64,000 nt of DNA from Eretmocerus hayati (Eukaryota > Arthropoda > Insecta > Hymenoptera > Aphelinidae), in assembly GCA_029851415.1 (NCBI GenBank), contig CM056743.1:930001-994000 (forward strand), given 5' to 3'. Under the pieces are notes generated by a model. That model searched no databases and had not been told where the DNA came from. It saw only the letters and a program-made list of their open reading frames with translations. Positions 21,531-34,032 of this stretch are shown here, piece by piece (within the stretch, counting starts at the first letter, position 1; each line of letters opens with the position of its first letter). A program made the translations under genes and the position numbers.

Positions 21531-23403
21531 TTTGATATAGTCGGACGAATACATCATCTGCTGGTCATGAGAACTGATTAGATGCATAAGTTTGTCTTTT
21601 ACTCATAGTCATACAAGCATTGACATCAACTAATCTCCTTCAAAATTCCCAAAATATATGATAAGCGTGGCTGTTCTCTGTTTCATTTTGAGAATCTAAC
21701 ATTAAGGCGAGGCCGCAGTCTGCCGCTATATCGGATCAGCCCTAGTAACTTACGGTGGCACCCCTGCGACCACCATAGCTCAGTGATGATCAGCAGGCGT
21801 GTCACCACCAGCCCGCACAATCTAACCTTTGTAAACATACTGATTGTTGATGTATATGAGGGTTTCCATGGAACATTTGACTATTGACCCTCTAAAATAA
21901 AAAACAATTTTTCTCATCGCACACGTTTAAGATGGGTTTCATGTGATTCTTATACCTCGAAAACATGTGAAAAAAGTGGTGCCACTCTCTTCCAAGCCGA
22001 GGTATCTGGTTCAGAACGAATTGTACGGAATTTCACCCTTGAAACATTCGTGATACAACTTCAATCGAACAGATTCGATTCAAAACATTGTCTAGACGAT
22101 CGATACGGATGATATTTTGCCTGACTTGACTTTAAGATGAATTTCATCATTGATTTCTCCGAAATTCGATGTAAATTTCCAAAATCGAGTCAAGAGCTAT
22201 GAGTCTCATTTCAATTTCTAGAATACACTGTGGTGTTATTTTGTTCATTTTTCAGCCGTATACTATGTAAAAATCAAGAAAATCGCGATACCATCACATT
22301 TAGCGGCTTATTTAGCTTACCATCCGGATTCGAATATTTCTCCTCAGCTTCTCACAGAAATACCGATCGACAATTGCAACTCAGAACAGTGCGGTTATAT
22401 CCCTTCTGCGATGAAGAAAAAAGAGCACAACATTCCAATCCTGTGCTTTACGTTTCCTGAGTATGCCATCAAAAAATGACCGTTTTGAGAGCCAGTGGCG
22501 CGATAACTTTATGAGCTTTGAAGCTTTATAAAATTTGTCCGGATCAACGCACACTCACAAACCAAACGGGATTCGATTCGTCTTCTTCTTAACTTCGAAA
22601 ACTCATTGCTACATTTTCCGTTTTGCACAAGGTATTTCATCAATTTCGTAAACAATAGCCAGAAAAAGTTTTCCCACAGAACTCAGTTACATCGATGAAT
22701 GAGAGTTAATATCATAGCCAAATCAGCGCACACCTCTAAATCAAAGATTTTCTCAAAATATGAGATTAGTAGATGGATATATCATTCCACCGAAGTAGTT
22801 GAGGCATAGGTATTTTAGCTACAGCCTTATCAATTCAAAAAATCGCGTTGGTACGTTTGTAAACTACCCAAAAATCATCCTTTGCGGTCTGCTCTTGACA
22901 AATCAGGATGCGTTTCAACAAAAAAGAATGTAGTCCATATTGAATGATGCCAAATACTATGAAATGCCACTCCTGCGCACTCCGAATAGTTCAAAATACT
23001 CTTGGAACACTGCAGTAACACAAAAGTTAAAAGTTCCGTGGAAACTCTCATATGTATGTGTGAACACACACACACACACAACAACACTGTTTACAAAGGT
23101 ATATATATATATATATATACTTTATGTATTGTACCCCTCTCGCACACTCATATCAGAGGTCTTGACATTGTGCCCCTCTTACATACATTAGGGGCCTTGG
23201 AAATAATGTGTACCTATAGTGGAAACCACAGATGCAATTAGATGCAATTCAATTCACTTGATAATTTAATTTGAATGGACCGAAAGCCACTGAGCATGAA
23301 CTTTTGAAAAATAAGTATTATCAGAAACCCCAAGTTTTTCAATTTTAGGAATACTTCAGAAAATACAAACTTATCAATTCTCAACTGATCCACAAGTTTG
23401 GAT

Positions 23404-24573
23404 ATGGAATCATCCCTCTGAAATACAGGGATCTTCGCAGACATGAATTGGACTCCAATTCAATATTCCAAGACTGACTTTATCTCTGGAAATGACCCGT
23501 ACGCGTCATTTTGACCAAGTATTCTAAGATATTGAAACTGAAACCTTGAATAGAGTTATTACAATGATCAGAACTGGTTTAGAGGCCCAAACAAAACACT
23601 CACTGTCTGTATTTGTTCAGTTCATCTTGAGTACAATGAAATTCACATACTAACTCTCTAACCTCTTTTCACAAAATCTTTAGAACTCAACCAAATTTCA
23701 ACGGATTCAAATAACTGAACATGAAATCATCCCTCTGAAATACAGGGATCTTAGCAGACATGATATGAACTCCAATTCAATATTCTAAGACTGACTTTGT
23801 CTCTCAAAATGACCTGTATGCGCCATTTTCACCAAGTATTCTAGGATATTGAAACTGGATCCTTGATTAGAATCATCAAAATGATCAGAACTGGTTTAGA
23901 GGCCCAAACAAAACACTCACTGTCTGTATTTGTTCAGTTCATGTTGAGTACAATGAAAGTCACATACTGCCTCTCTAACTTTTTTTCACAAATCTTTAGA
24001 ACTCAAGTGATTCCCAACGGATTCAGATAACTAAACATGAAATCATCCCTTTGGACAACAGAGATCTTAGCAGACATGATTTGAAGTCCAATTCAATATT
24101 GCAAAACTGACTTTGTCTCTCAAAGTGACCCGGATTCGTTATTTTTACCAACTATTCTAGGTTATTGAAACTGGAACCTTGACTAGAATCATTAGAATAA
24201 CTAGAACTGGTTTAGAGGCTCAAACAGAACAGTTACATTCAGTATTTGTTCAATACATCTTGAGGACAACAAAATTCATAAACTAACTTTCTAATTTTGG
24301 TTCACGAAACCCTTAGAACTCAAGTAATTCCCAACGGATTCAGATAACTGAACATGAAATTATCCCTCTGAAATGCAGGGATCCTATCAGACATGATTTG
24401 AACTCCAATTCAATATTCCAAGACTGACTTTATCACTCAAAGTGACCCGGATACGTTATTTATTCACCAAGTATTCTAGGGTATTGAACCTTGACATGAC
24501 CTTGACTCGAATCATCAAAATGATCAGAACTGGTTTAGAGATCCAAACAAAACACTTACATTCTGTATTTGTT
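23404..24573. repeat. satellite, 316-317-bp unit, about 3.7 copies
   Basis: The anchor AATCATCCC (or AATTATCCC) occurs at 23408, 23725, 24041 and 24358, a spacing of 317, 316 and 317. Each unit also contains GATCAGAACTGGTTTAGAG and CTGTATTTGTTCA. The array lies wholly inside the 21706-25305 element. Units differ by roughly 10-15%. Confidence 0.9.
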
Positions 24574-25012
24574 CAAGGGCTCGTGCATGCAAATTTGCAA
24601 AGATGATGTTGCACTGAGCTCTCTGCCAATATGCAAGAAGATGCATGTCGCAGCGGACGGCTATCAGATTCACCACCATGCCTGATCGCAGAAAAAGGAC
24701 CCGGGTCCGGTCGATGATGACATATAATGTCATCAGCTGGGCCGTCGCTTTCCACCGGGAAGTCGCGGATGCGGCTGACAAGTCTCACAACATATCTCAT
24801 CCGCGATGACAACACACGGGAACGTGCATGATCGAAGCAGACGGTTTTGCCGCTGTCATCCCGCCTCGCGCCCGCTGATCAGTCTGACCACTTTGAAGAA
24901 ACGTAAAATGATGGCTGTCATCGTGTATAACTCATCGCCGTTCTGGATTTATCTCAAGTTTTATAGAGAATTATCAACAAATAAGGGTCTTACTATCATC
25001 TACGAACTTTAG

Positions 25013-25178
25013 AGAATTGCGCTATGGAGTGAAAGTGAGCAAAAACGAGCTGATTACAAAATTATCGAATGAAGTATAACAGCATGCCTTACCACAGGAG
25101 CAGACGACATCTGTCCAGCGCTTATCATGGTAGTTTCTTTCTCTACTTTTCTGGGATTTCGCTCCATAGCGCAATTCT
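25013..25178. repeat. 17-bp inverted repeat with 132-nt spacer
   Basis: AGAATTGCGCTATGGAG at 25013-25029 is exactly complemented at 25162-25178, near the right end of the TTAA-flanked element. Confidence 0.7.
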
Positions 25179-25464
25179 GACATGCATTTTGTTGACGCAT
25201 ACAAAATATGAAGGGATTTGGTTAAGTAGAACTCGAGATATTCACAGAACGGATTCGGTCAATCTCCCTAGCTTATTCAAGATGGCCGCGGACTACGGCC
25301 TCGCCTTAAGTACAATATTCTTCATCCATCATTCACTGACCATCAATAATGAGTTTATGAACATGACAGACTATTCAGATTTCATGTACCTGATTCTTGA
25401 TGTCCCTTAACAAAAGAGTTACGATGACAATTCTGATACAGAATAAGTCAAATGAAACTTGCGT

Positions 25465-25548
25465 AATTTGCCTTATGTAAAACTGGTATTTGGGGATTTC
25501 AACATTTGCCAATCGCAATTTGCCTTATGTAAAACTGGTATTTGGGGA
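25465..25548. repeat. 52-bp tandem duplication
   Basis: A 32-bp block starting AATTTGCCTTATGTAAAACT at 25465 recurs exactly at 25517. No gene is visible in the surrounding 25310-26840 apart from dispersed repeat motifs. Confidence 0.8.
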
Positions 25549-26734
25549 GAGCTAAACCAGTGGAAATTCCAGTTTGACGAGAAATTCGCAAGGAAATTAA
25601 AAAATCTTTGGTAGCTTTCTAGAGACTGCACACATCTAATGAAGTTAATAACAACTTTGATAAGGAGTTGGTTCTGCGTTAAACTTATATAATTTAGGCC
25701 CTACAACAAGCATATCCAATACAGCTCAGATCAGATTGACAAGGAATCTGCTCAGCGTGAGATACCTGTGTTGTGAGAAACATTTAATACAAGTTTTTAC
25801 ATGTGTTCAAACATTCATATATTTCTTCTTACGCATGAAAAAGGTTGATCTTTTCCAATGTTTTTGCAACTTATTAGAAGATTCTTGCAACTTGGATTTT
25901 ATTTTGAAATGACTTTGTGACCTTGGATTTTATCTTGCATTGTCATATCACAAGTTTTCTGCTATCGCCGGTTATGAATTTTGCAAGCAATTTTTGAAGG
26001 AGTGGCCTTATTCATGCCCACTTTCAATCTATCATCGTTTTTATTGTTTTCATTCATCACTCATCATATGCAGGCCTGATCATATGTGTACATCTGAGGT
26101 TAAAAGTCATTCGTTCGCGAGGTTGCATGCAAGTAAATATCTGAATGGAATTATTTGAGGAATTGTTTGTCGCATTCTTAGCGAGGTGGATGGTGCCTCT
26201 CGTTTTTACTTTCGTGTTTATTTGAGGTTATACGGCCATCATTTGTTATGTGGCCTGTAAATATCTAGGGATATCTGGTACATTTCTAGCGAGGTGGAAA
26301 CTCTTCGTTTCCACGACACCTCATAATTTTAGACGCTGCGCAACCCGCGTGTTTCCATGCGCCCCTACCCTCGTCTACTGCTTTGGAAACGGTGGCGTTT
26401 GAAGCACGAGTGGTATAAATCAATTCATCTCGAAATCCTGAGGCATGGAAAAATTGCGCCTGACGATTTACTTCAAGAATAAGTTGGTGCGGAAAAGTCT
26501 AGGATGAGGCAAATTCCCTTTTATCCAGGAAAACTGAGGGAGGAATATTTTCGGTAAAATTGTGCCACAAAATGTACTCGCTCAGCGCACACACAAAAAG
26601 TGGTCTTTGGGCTCTCATAGTAGTGGGATTTGGTGCTTAATACCATCAAGTTTGATAATTTTGCCCTACCAAAACCCGAGCGAGCCTCTCGGTGGTGCTA
26701 TACACTCACAAAGGTCGAAAAAATGAAAAACCAC

Positions 26735-26755
26735 AGCACACGGACCTGACATTTT
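26735..26755. repeat. third copy of the CACACGGACCTGA motif
   Basis: GCACACGGACCTGACATTTTG lies about 6.2 kb from the two copies near 20.4 kb, suggesting a dispersed repeat family in 26.58-26.84 kb. Confidence 0.35.
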
Positions 26756-26919
26756 GACCCCTTTTTCGATGATAATTTTTTTGGTGACCCTGAATCGCCA
26801 AACTAACGATTGCGCCAAAAAAAGCCCAGAAATACGTTGAAAATCACCTGTACGAATTTTTTCTCAAGCGTTTCAAGGGTTCGTACAAGCAGGCACACAG
26901 TATTTCATTTTCCACGGAA

Positions 26920-27349
26920 TTGTTACTATCAACCGTTGTCGTTCAGGGCACTACAACTTAGCATCTTCACTTGCTCACGTCAACATTATCCGAAATTCGT
27001 TCTGTGAATGCGGATGGGAAGATCAAAATCTCGACCACATCCTTTGGCAATGCCCACTTTACAACTCGCAAAGAAAGAAATTCATTAGAGCCCTGAAATT
27101 TGATGCAAGCGTACAATTTCTAATGTGTGCAAGAATCCTACTTTCAGATCCTTGTGTCTCGAATTGTAAAATAATCATGGATTTCCTCAATGATTGTGAA
27201 CTTAATATATAAGATGGCAGGCGCATGTAACAGTAATAGACATTATGAATTTAAGATTAAGTTTTTCTGTACGGAAGATTTGTGATCATGATTTTGTAGC
27301 TGAATAACTCCATCAGAAGTTGATATAGCTTAATAAAGAAAAAAAAAAA
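26920..27349 (+). mobile_element. 5'-truncated non-LTR retrotransposon, 430 bp, with 10-bp target duplication
   Basis: The direct repeat TTCCACGGAA flanks it at 26910-26919 and 27350-27359. The inserted DNA encodes the C-terminal end of a LINE RT protein: GHYNLASSLAHVNII, then the CCHC knuckle CECGWEDQNLDHILWQCP, and ends at TAA about 27210. A 3' UTR with AATAAA (about 27331) and a 12-base adenine tail follows. The knuckle and its placement resemble I/R1/Jockey-group proteins. The open fragment and intact duplication point to a fairly recent insertion. The tail type (poly A) differs from both other LINEs in the window, so it is a separate family. Confidence 0.85.
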
Positions 27350-27630
27350 TTCCACGGAACTACCGATGTAGTTATGATTTGACATCACATGATATGTATA
27401 TAGGTATAGCGATGACCACATTTAGTCATGCGTTGTGCTATCGAATCTGTGTGCGTAGTAGACATCGTCTGCATTCTTGATGTGCGTGTTGCATCAATAA
27501 TTATAAATAATTGTTATTAATCATTATTGAAACAATTTACAACAAAAGTTGAGTTCTCTCTGCGAATAACTCTCGATGTTGGGGTCAACAGAGCCATCCA
27601 TGGTAAAATTAAAATTGTTTGCCGGAAATC

Positions 27631-29018
27631 ATGATCAGGAAATGCAGAGTAATGGCGGGAGACTCGGGAGGGAAAGACTCACTCCAGAGTCCTCCGGATA
27701 TAAATTTCACGTGTCACCCTAATCAAAAAGCCCCATATGTAGTGTGTCTTTTGTGCGATGGAATTTTCCATAATAGCGATTTCCTATCGAAGAAAAACTC
27801 GAGATTCATCTCTATTGTGACTGGTATTTGCCATGAACATGAGGACGAAAACTTAACCTCGAAAGATGATAATAAGAACAGCAAAGTGCTACTAGTGAAA
27901 AGTCAAACTGAATTGATAATCCTAGGGAGAAAACTTGAACAAATGGAAAATAAATATCGGAAATTGAAAACACATTGCGCATTATTGGAGAAAAATGGAA
28001 AAGAATTAACTCAAAAGCACAAAAACTACAGCGACTCAAGTGAAGCTGATACTAAGTACATTGAACTGTACAAATATCTGGATAATAAAATGGCAGACAA
28101 AAATAGAATACTGAATGATCTCAATGTGGAGCTGAAAGAAAACAACAACCTTCTGAAAGGAAAAATGGATGGAATGGTAACAAAAAATTCATATGCCCAA
28201 GCTACTAACATGGTGAAAATTCCCAACGTCTCACCCAGTATCCCAAGTATAACCATTACACCAAAGGACAAAAACAATGTGGAAAATATGATGAAAACCA
28301 GTAAGAGAATATTGGCGAATAACTCAAACATCCAAATCCAGAGAGTAACTTATAACAGGAGCAAGATCTTCATAAGTTGCAAGACTGTGAAAGACGTTGA
28401 AATCGCAGGAAACCTACTATTGGAGAGTGATCAAGATTGTGAGATAGAAGTTGAGAAGAAAAAAATCCTCTGGTGAAGATTAATGGAATCAACTTGGAAG
28501 AAGATTTCGGTGAGTTAGACGATACTAAAATTCAACAGGACATTCACACCAGGAACAACCTCACTGAATTGGATGAATTCAAGATTCAGCACAAATTTCT
28601 CAACAGAACAACAGATACATGGACAATAATAGCAGAAGTGAACTGAAGTACATATAGTAAATTAATATCTGAAAGAAAGATATTCATTGGTTGTAGTCGA
28701 CTTAATGTTTATGATGAATTCAACTTGAATATTTGTTACAAATGTTGCAAATATGGTCATACAGCCAAGAACTGCAACTCGGTGAACTCATATTGTAGGT
28801 TCTGTGCTGACAAGCATGAAAGTTATACCTAAAAGAATAAAAATGACCCATACTGTATAAACTGCTATGAATCCAATGAAATGTATAAAACAAACAGAAA
28901 GTTGAGACATTGTGCAAATGACAAGAAATCGTGTGAATCATACAAGTATTTACTGCAAAGAGCAGTGAAGAAATATGATTACCCATTTGACCCACTCAAC
29001 AAAAATGGAAGATTTTGA
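27631..29018 (+). pseudogene. ORF1 (gag-like, PHD-like finger and CCHC knuckles)
   Basis: Candidate starts are ATG 27631 or 27652. Near the N-terminus a Cys/His cluster (FTCHPN, VVCLLC, H-N, ICHEHE) resembles a PHD-like finger, followed by a Lys/Glu-rich coiled-coil region (about 27890-28180). A frameshift occurs in an adenine run at 28457-28465. The continuing frame carries a gag-type CCHC knuckle, CYKCCKYGHTAKNC, near 28737 and further Cys pairs. In-frame stops occur near 28641 and 28830. The frame ends with TGA at 29016-29018, overlapping the ORF2 ATG by 14 nt. The protein would coat the element RNA. Confidence 0.8.
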
Positions 29019-31770
29019 TCAACAGAGCATGAGTGGCTCCAACAACGATGAACAAAATGAACAGAATTTCATAGTCGCAGAGGAAATCATATCAAGATCA
29101 GCTGAACTGAACAGCAACATGGATATGAACACTGATGGCACTTCAATAATGTATGTGAACATTAGAAGCCTGAACAAGAACATTGTTAAACTTGAGTCAA
29201 TACTTATGCTATTGAAAACTCAACCAAAAATCATTATTTGTTCTGAAACATGGCTGAGTAATCACAGTGCCAGTTTTTTTTAATTTGGAGGGGTATATGT
29301 TATACACAAATGGAGGAGTCATCAACAAAGCAGATAGAGTAGCAGTATATGTTTCATGTGACATAAAACACCAGTGTGAGGTCATTGACATTGGACCAAC
29401 AAAATTAATGGACATTAAGGTGTATCCACATGAATATGGTGAGTTCAGAGTTAGCGGCTTGTACAGGTCTCATCAAATCAATAAGAGAGCATTCATAGAC
29501 AGTCTGTATGCATTCCTCAGTAACTCTCAAAATACTAAAGAGCACATTGTTATAGGAGATTTCAATATAGATATTCACAAAATAGATAGCGAGAGCCTCT
29601 CCCTCATGAATAATTTTTTAGAACTAGGTTATCTGCCCTATTTCAACTCTCATACTCGTAGAGGTGTGAATTCACAAGGATCATGCATAGATGATGCCTT
29701 TATTAAATCTAAGCTTTGGATAAAATCATTTAAACTTGAACAAGATATCACCGATCATTTTCCTCTCTTCTTGCACATCCAAATGAAATTGAGTCAGAGT
29801 CAAATAAACGTGCTGAAAGATGTTATTAACAATAAGTCACTTGTAAGAAACATAAAATCTACGAAATGGGATGATAAATGTGGCCATGAATCTACTTGTT
29901 GACAGAATGACCTTTGTTATTCAAAAGGGTAGCTTGCTTGAGAAACAGTCAAAGAAACCAAGAAAACCGTGGATTAGTCCTAATCTACTTCACGAGATCA
30001 GATTGAAGGAAAGCTTTTATGTAAAGCTGAAAAAAGATGAAAACAATACTGAATTGAGACTAAAATACAAAATTAAGTGCAAAGAATCAAGTGAAAAACT
30101 GAGGAAAACAAAAAAAAATTACGAAAGTAAAAAAATTACAAAAAACAGGAATGATCCGGAAAAAATGTGGAATTTTGTCAATCATGAATTGAATAGGAAA
30201 AATAGTAGTCCAATGGATAAAATTAAGAAAATGGAATGTAGTACGGAAAGAAAAGAGATTAGAGATACAAAGCAAATAGCAAACCATATGAATGAATACT
30301 TCAAAAGAATTGGAGAAGAATTAGCAAATAATATAACCAGATCTGATAAGTTTGTTCCTATTGCAAGAACTTGACAACTGAATTCAATTTTCTTTTTTTA
30401 TACAAACGAAGAATAAGTAGAGAGAATAGTAAAATCATTGAAAAGCAAAAATGGAGGTGTAGATAATATCCACACATCCACACTGAAAATATTCATAGAG
30501 AATGAATCTTTTCTTAGCTCTATGGTGCATATCATGAATCTCTCGTTTTATACAGGAATCTGTCCAGATCATTTCAAAAAGGCAGAGATATTACCCATAC
30601 ATAAGAGTGGAAGCAAAAGTCGTGCGGGAAACTATAGACATATATCGAGAATCTCTAATATTACAAAAGTCTTTGAAAAACTCGTTCATATTAGAGTAGT
30701 TAAGTTCATTACCAAGTACAAACTACTATCAAAAAAAACAATATGGATTTAGGAAAAAGTTGAGTACAACTGACGCCCTAGCCAGAGTCACTGAATTTAT
30801 CTCTCAGAAACTAGACAAAAGCAAACCCATGGCAGCAGTTTTCCTGGATTTAGCGAAGGCTTTTGACACAGTTCATCACGAAAAGTTGCTCAAGAAACTA
30901 GAATTTTTTGGAATTCGCGGTCTTCCTAATATGTTGCTCAAAAGCTACCTCTCGAATAGGACTCAAATGGTAAAATTGGATCGCATAAGTAGCAAGACCC
31001 TCAAAGTAGGAATTGGAGTACCTCAAGGTACTATATTTGGCCCTCTATTATTTATACTGTACCTGAATGACATATTTAGCTGAGAGCTAGAAGACTGTCT
31101 AATAATTTCTTATGCTGATGATACAATCATATTATGTTCAGTACCAAACTGGAAATAGGTCTTGTCCAGATTGAAAGAGTAATTACAGGTCATGAAAGAT
31201 TGGTTAGACTATAATGAGTTATCGATCCATTTGGATGAAACTGTATGCATAACATTCGCTAACTACAAAGACAAATTGCCAGAGACCTTTAGCCTACAAA
31301 TTAATGATAAAGTCATCCAAAGAGTAGAGCAAACTAAATATCTTGGGGTGATCATTGATTGCCATCTGAGACGGGACCAAAAAGTCACAAATAAAGTAAA
31401 CAGAACCAAATATCTAGTTTATGCCATAGGCAGACTGAGTGAAGTGCTTCCCATACCTAGTCTTGTAGCAATTGTGTACGGTCTTCATTACTCTATAATC
31501 ACATATGGTATAATAGCATGGGGTTCTACAAGTCGTTCAAAAATTACTCTTCTCGGCAATTTTCACAAAAAAATCATGAAAATTTTAACAAAGAAAGATG
31601 AGAATTTTGCTGAACCGCTGCAACCCAAGAAGAAATTCATACTCGAGTGTATTGCATTCAACTATGAAAATATGAAAAGTCCATATTTAGCCAGTAATTC
31701 CAAGACCCGCAATTGGGAAATCCCTTTGCCCACAGTATTGAAAGAAGTAGGAAGAAAGAGTCATAGCTGA
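29005..31770 (+). pseudogene. ORF2: APE endonuclease and reverse transcriptase, broken
   Basis: The ATG at 29005 overlaps the end of ORF1, as in coupled-translation LINEs. Endonuclease motifs: MYVNIRSLNKN, SETWLSN, GDFNID (near 29560) and a TDHFPLF end near 29750. RT motifs: PIHKSGSKS...NYRHIS, FLDLAKAFDTV, GVPQGT and catalytic YADD at 31111-31122. Lesions include frameshifts near 29280, 29880 and 30750, a stop about 30374, a TGA at 31081-31083 just before YADD and stops near 31155-31185. The C-terminal segment 31192-31770 is open. Catalytic residues survive but no continuous protein can be made. Confidence 0.85.
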
Positions 31771-32018
31771 GTATGGAAATAGAATAGTTTTTCTCTTCTA
31801 TATCAAATACTATGTTTTAATGCAAATGTAATTTAGGAGATCCACATCGACTAGTAGTTAACACATCTAGCTGACACTTCACGTGTTATGAATAGCAGTG
31901 CAATTTGTATTTTCTTTTATATTATTCTATTTCTACTCATTATACTTAATTAGCGAGTAAGATATTGTACCAGACTGCATACAGATGTAATTCATCTCTG
32001 CAGAGTACTTTTGTACTA
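31771..32018 (+). other. 3' UTR of the decayed LINE, first part
   Basis: Non-coding AT-rich sequence. It resumes after the inserted element at 32789 and runs to the AAATTTG tail, with CAATAAATTTG at about 32807. Confidence 0.6.
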
Positions 32019-32786
32019 TAGTAGAACCTCGCAATACCGGACACCTCGGTGCACCATGAAAGTGTCCGCTATTCCGAGGTGTCCGCTATTCCGAGGGTCG
32101 CCAAATTTTGGGTCTTGCGTGGGAATTTCTGCAATGTCCATTGCATGTTGAGGTATCGATCTGAATCAAAATTATCCATCAAGTCTGAATTATCATTTGA
32201 TATGATTGTGCTGGTCAATCATTCATTGTTCAAGTTTAGATTGTTCAATTGAAGAAGGAAATTGAAAATTGAGTGTACAATATCGATACAAGACATATAT
32301 TGATCTAATAATACAATAGCTAATTATTATCAGCTAAAATAGCTATATAATAGCTGAATCATTGATCATATCGGTCGATTCTGATAAAAAGCAAACCCTA
32401 GATGTTTGCTCCATTGTCTTCTTTGAAATTGCGTTTTGATGCTCTACCTGGGCTTCGAAGATTTTTGACGAAGATATACTTGAGATATTTTGAGCAAAAA
32501 TTTTCCGCACTGTGAGCAAGCATTTTTCAGCATTCCCAATTACGAACACTTTTCGAGTCAGACTCAAAATTCATGTGTCCGGTATATCGAGGTGGATTAA
32601 CATGGGATCGATCAAATCGAGGGCGAAAAATGTGTCCGGTATGCGAGGTGTCTGCTACTGGCCTGTCCGCTATTCCGAGGGTTTAGTCCTATAGAAATCA
32701 AGTGGGAGTCAAACAAATCATCTCAAAATGTCCGATATTTAGAGGAGTCCGCCATTCCGAGGTGTCCGTTGACCGAGGTTCTACTG
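32019..32786. mobile_element. pogo/Tigger-like non-autonomous element (768 bp), TA target duplication
   Basis: Inverted ends read TAGTAGAACCTCGCAAT at the left and CAGTAGAACCTCGGTCA at the right (read in reverse). TA dinucleotides flank at 32017-32018 and 32787-32788. The AGTAGAACCTCG terminus and TA duplication fit the pogo/Tigger branch of Tc1/mariner. Subterminal regions contain repeated TGTCCGCTATTCCGAGG motifs at both ends (about 32063-32100 and 32650-32770). No transposase is encoded. It sits inside the 3' UTR of the older LINE. Confidence 0.85.
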
Positions 32787-32835
32787 TACTTGTATGAACA
32801 ACCTGGCAATAAATTTGAAATTTGAAATTTGAAAA

Positions 32836-33619
32836 AATTTTGGGAATAGAAACTCTTTGTTTTTTACTTTTTCAGTTAAGCACTTTACAATCAGTTCACG
32901 ATCGATTCAACAATCAATTTTGCATTAAACAAATTTTCGAAAATCGAATTTCCTGTATTTTTGGAACTTTAAGAACAAAATTCAATATTCCTCATACGTT
33001 TGGGCCGTACCGTCAATAATTCAGATTTGGGGAATTTGAAGAGGCTGATTCATGAAAGCGGAAAGAAAATGCAATGATCTTTGGTCTCGTCCCAGAGGTT
33101 TTCAAGGACACTGATTACGAAAAATGCAGTCAATCTGTTGGAATCTGTTAGGTTTAGCCATTGACATTTGAAAGATTTGGAACAGATGCTGAGTCTAAAA
33201 CAGTTGCATAGTTTTAGGGAATCGGGAAGTTCTCAGAAACATTCAAAAGGCTGCAACTGAAGTTTGAGCTGATGAATCTTGATCATGAAACAGCTGCATC
33301 TTATTTCAGGTCTATGAATCGTTGAACGAATCTAATCCCATCTGTATTTTCACTTTCACCAACATTTTTTATTGCACAAAATTATTTAGAATATTCTATG
33401 AGAATTTTAATCAAAGATATAACAAAAATTATCAAAAATGCACGTGTAAAACATTCGAATATGAATATCCGAAAATTGGTTATTTATTTGTAATGATGGA
33501 TTGAGTAAATGTTGATGGATTCCATTTAAAAATGACACATGAAAAATAGTGATATCTGGGATCAGTTTCTCGTGGTTTCAAGGCGGTTCTGTGGTCTAAA
33601 ATATGAGCTCTACACCCAC
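32836..33619. other. no recognisable gene
   Basis: AT-rich; only short frames without family resemblance. Confidence 0.5.
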
Positions 33620-34032
33620 TAGGAGGTCCCAAAGAGAATCCGGGGACGCCTGCGGAGCTATTTTTGTTTCGCTTTTTGATTCCACCGGAGCATCAAAAGC
33701 ATGGTCTTTTTTTACTAAATTAGATATATCTCGAGTTTGGCTCAAGATAATGCCGCGTAGTTTGCACCATTTGAAAGATCTTAAAAAAACCTACCAACAA
33801 TTACCTTCAAGATTTGCGTTCAGCTGTTTCAGGCTCTGAACAGGCAAAATCTGGAAGAATCAGGCTAACCTGATAGTCTCAAAAATCATTTTTTTTTAAT
33901 TTTCCAAAAATATGATTTCTCATGCAAAATTGCATGATCTTCGCGATGAAATTTAGCCGAAGTTGTTTTGCTTCCTCTAAAGAGAAAGCTTTGTTTTCAC
34001 CCTAACGAAAATTTGTTCAATTTTTTCATTAA

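Larger units (their letters stand above)
21706..25305. mobile_element. 3.6-kb TTAA-flanked element with GC-rich terminal inverted repeats
   Basis: TTAA lies at both borders (21702-21705 and 25306-25309). The left end GGCGAGGCCGCAGTCTGC is mirrored by the right end, which read in reverse begins GGCGAGGCCGTAGTCCGC. Exactly 3,600 bp lie between the TTAA copies. No transposase is recognisable. The interior holds AC and TA microsatellites (about 23059-23080 and 23101-23120), a 317-bp satellite and a GC-rich block (24580-24890). TTAA targeting fits piggyBac or Kolobok; the GGC terminus is unusual for piggyBac, so the superfamily is left open. Confidence 0.65.
27360..32835 (+). mobile_element. non-LTR retrotransposon, decayed, near full length
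   Basis: ORF1 with a zinc finger and gag-like CCHC knuckles is followed by an overlapping ORF2 with endonuclease and RT, then a 3' UTR ending in tandem AAATTTG units (about 32809-32835). The 3' UTR is interrupted by a separate TA-flanked element at 32019-32786. Several frameshifts and stops make it non-functional. The superfamily is Jockey/I/CR1-like; the exact clade cannot be set by eye. The 5' boundary is uncertain and may abut the truncated insertion ending at 27349. Confidence 0.85.

Noticed and set aside
24573..24815. 80-codon minus-strand frame in a GC-rich block
   Set aside because: No recognisable domain, overlapped by another frame of equal quality, and located inside a non-coding mobile element.
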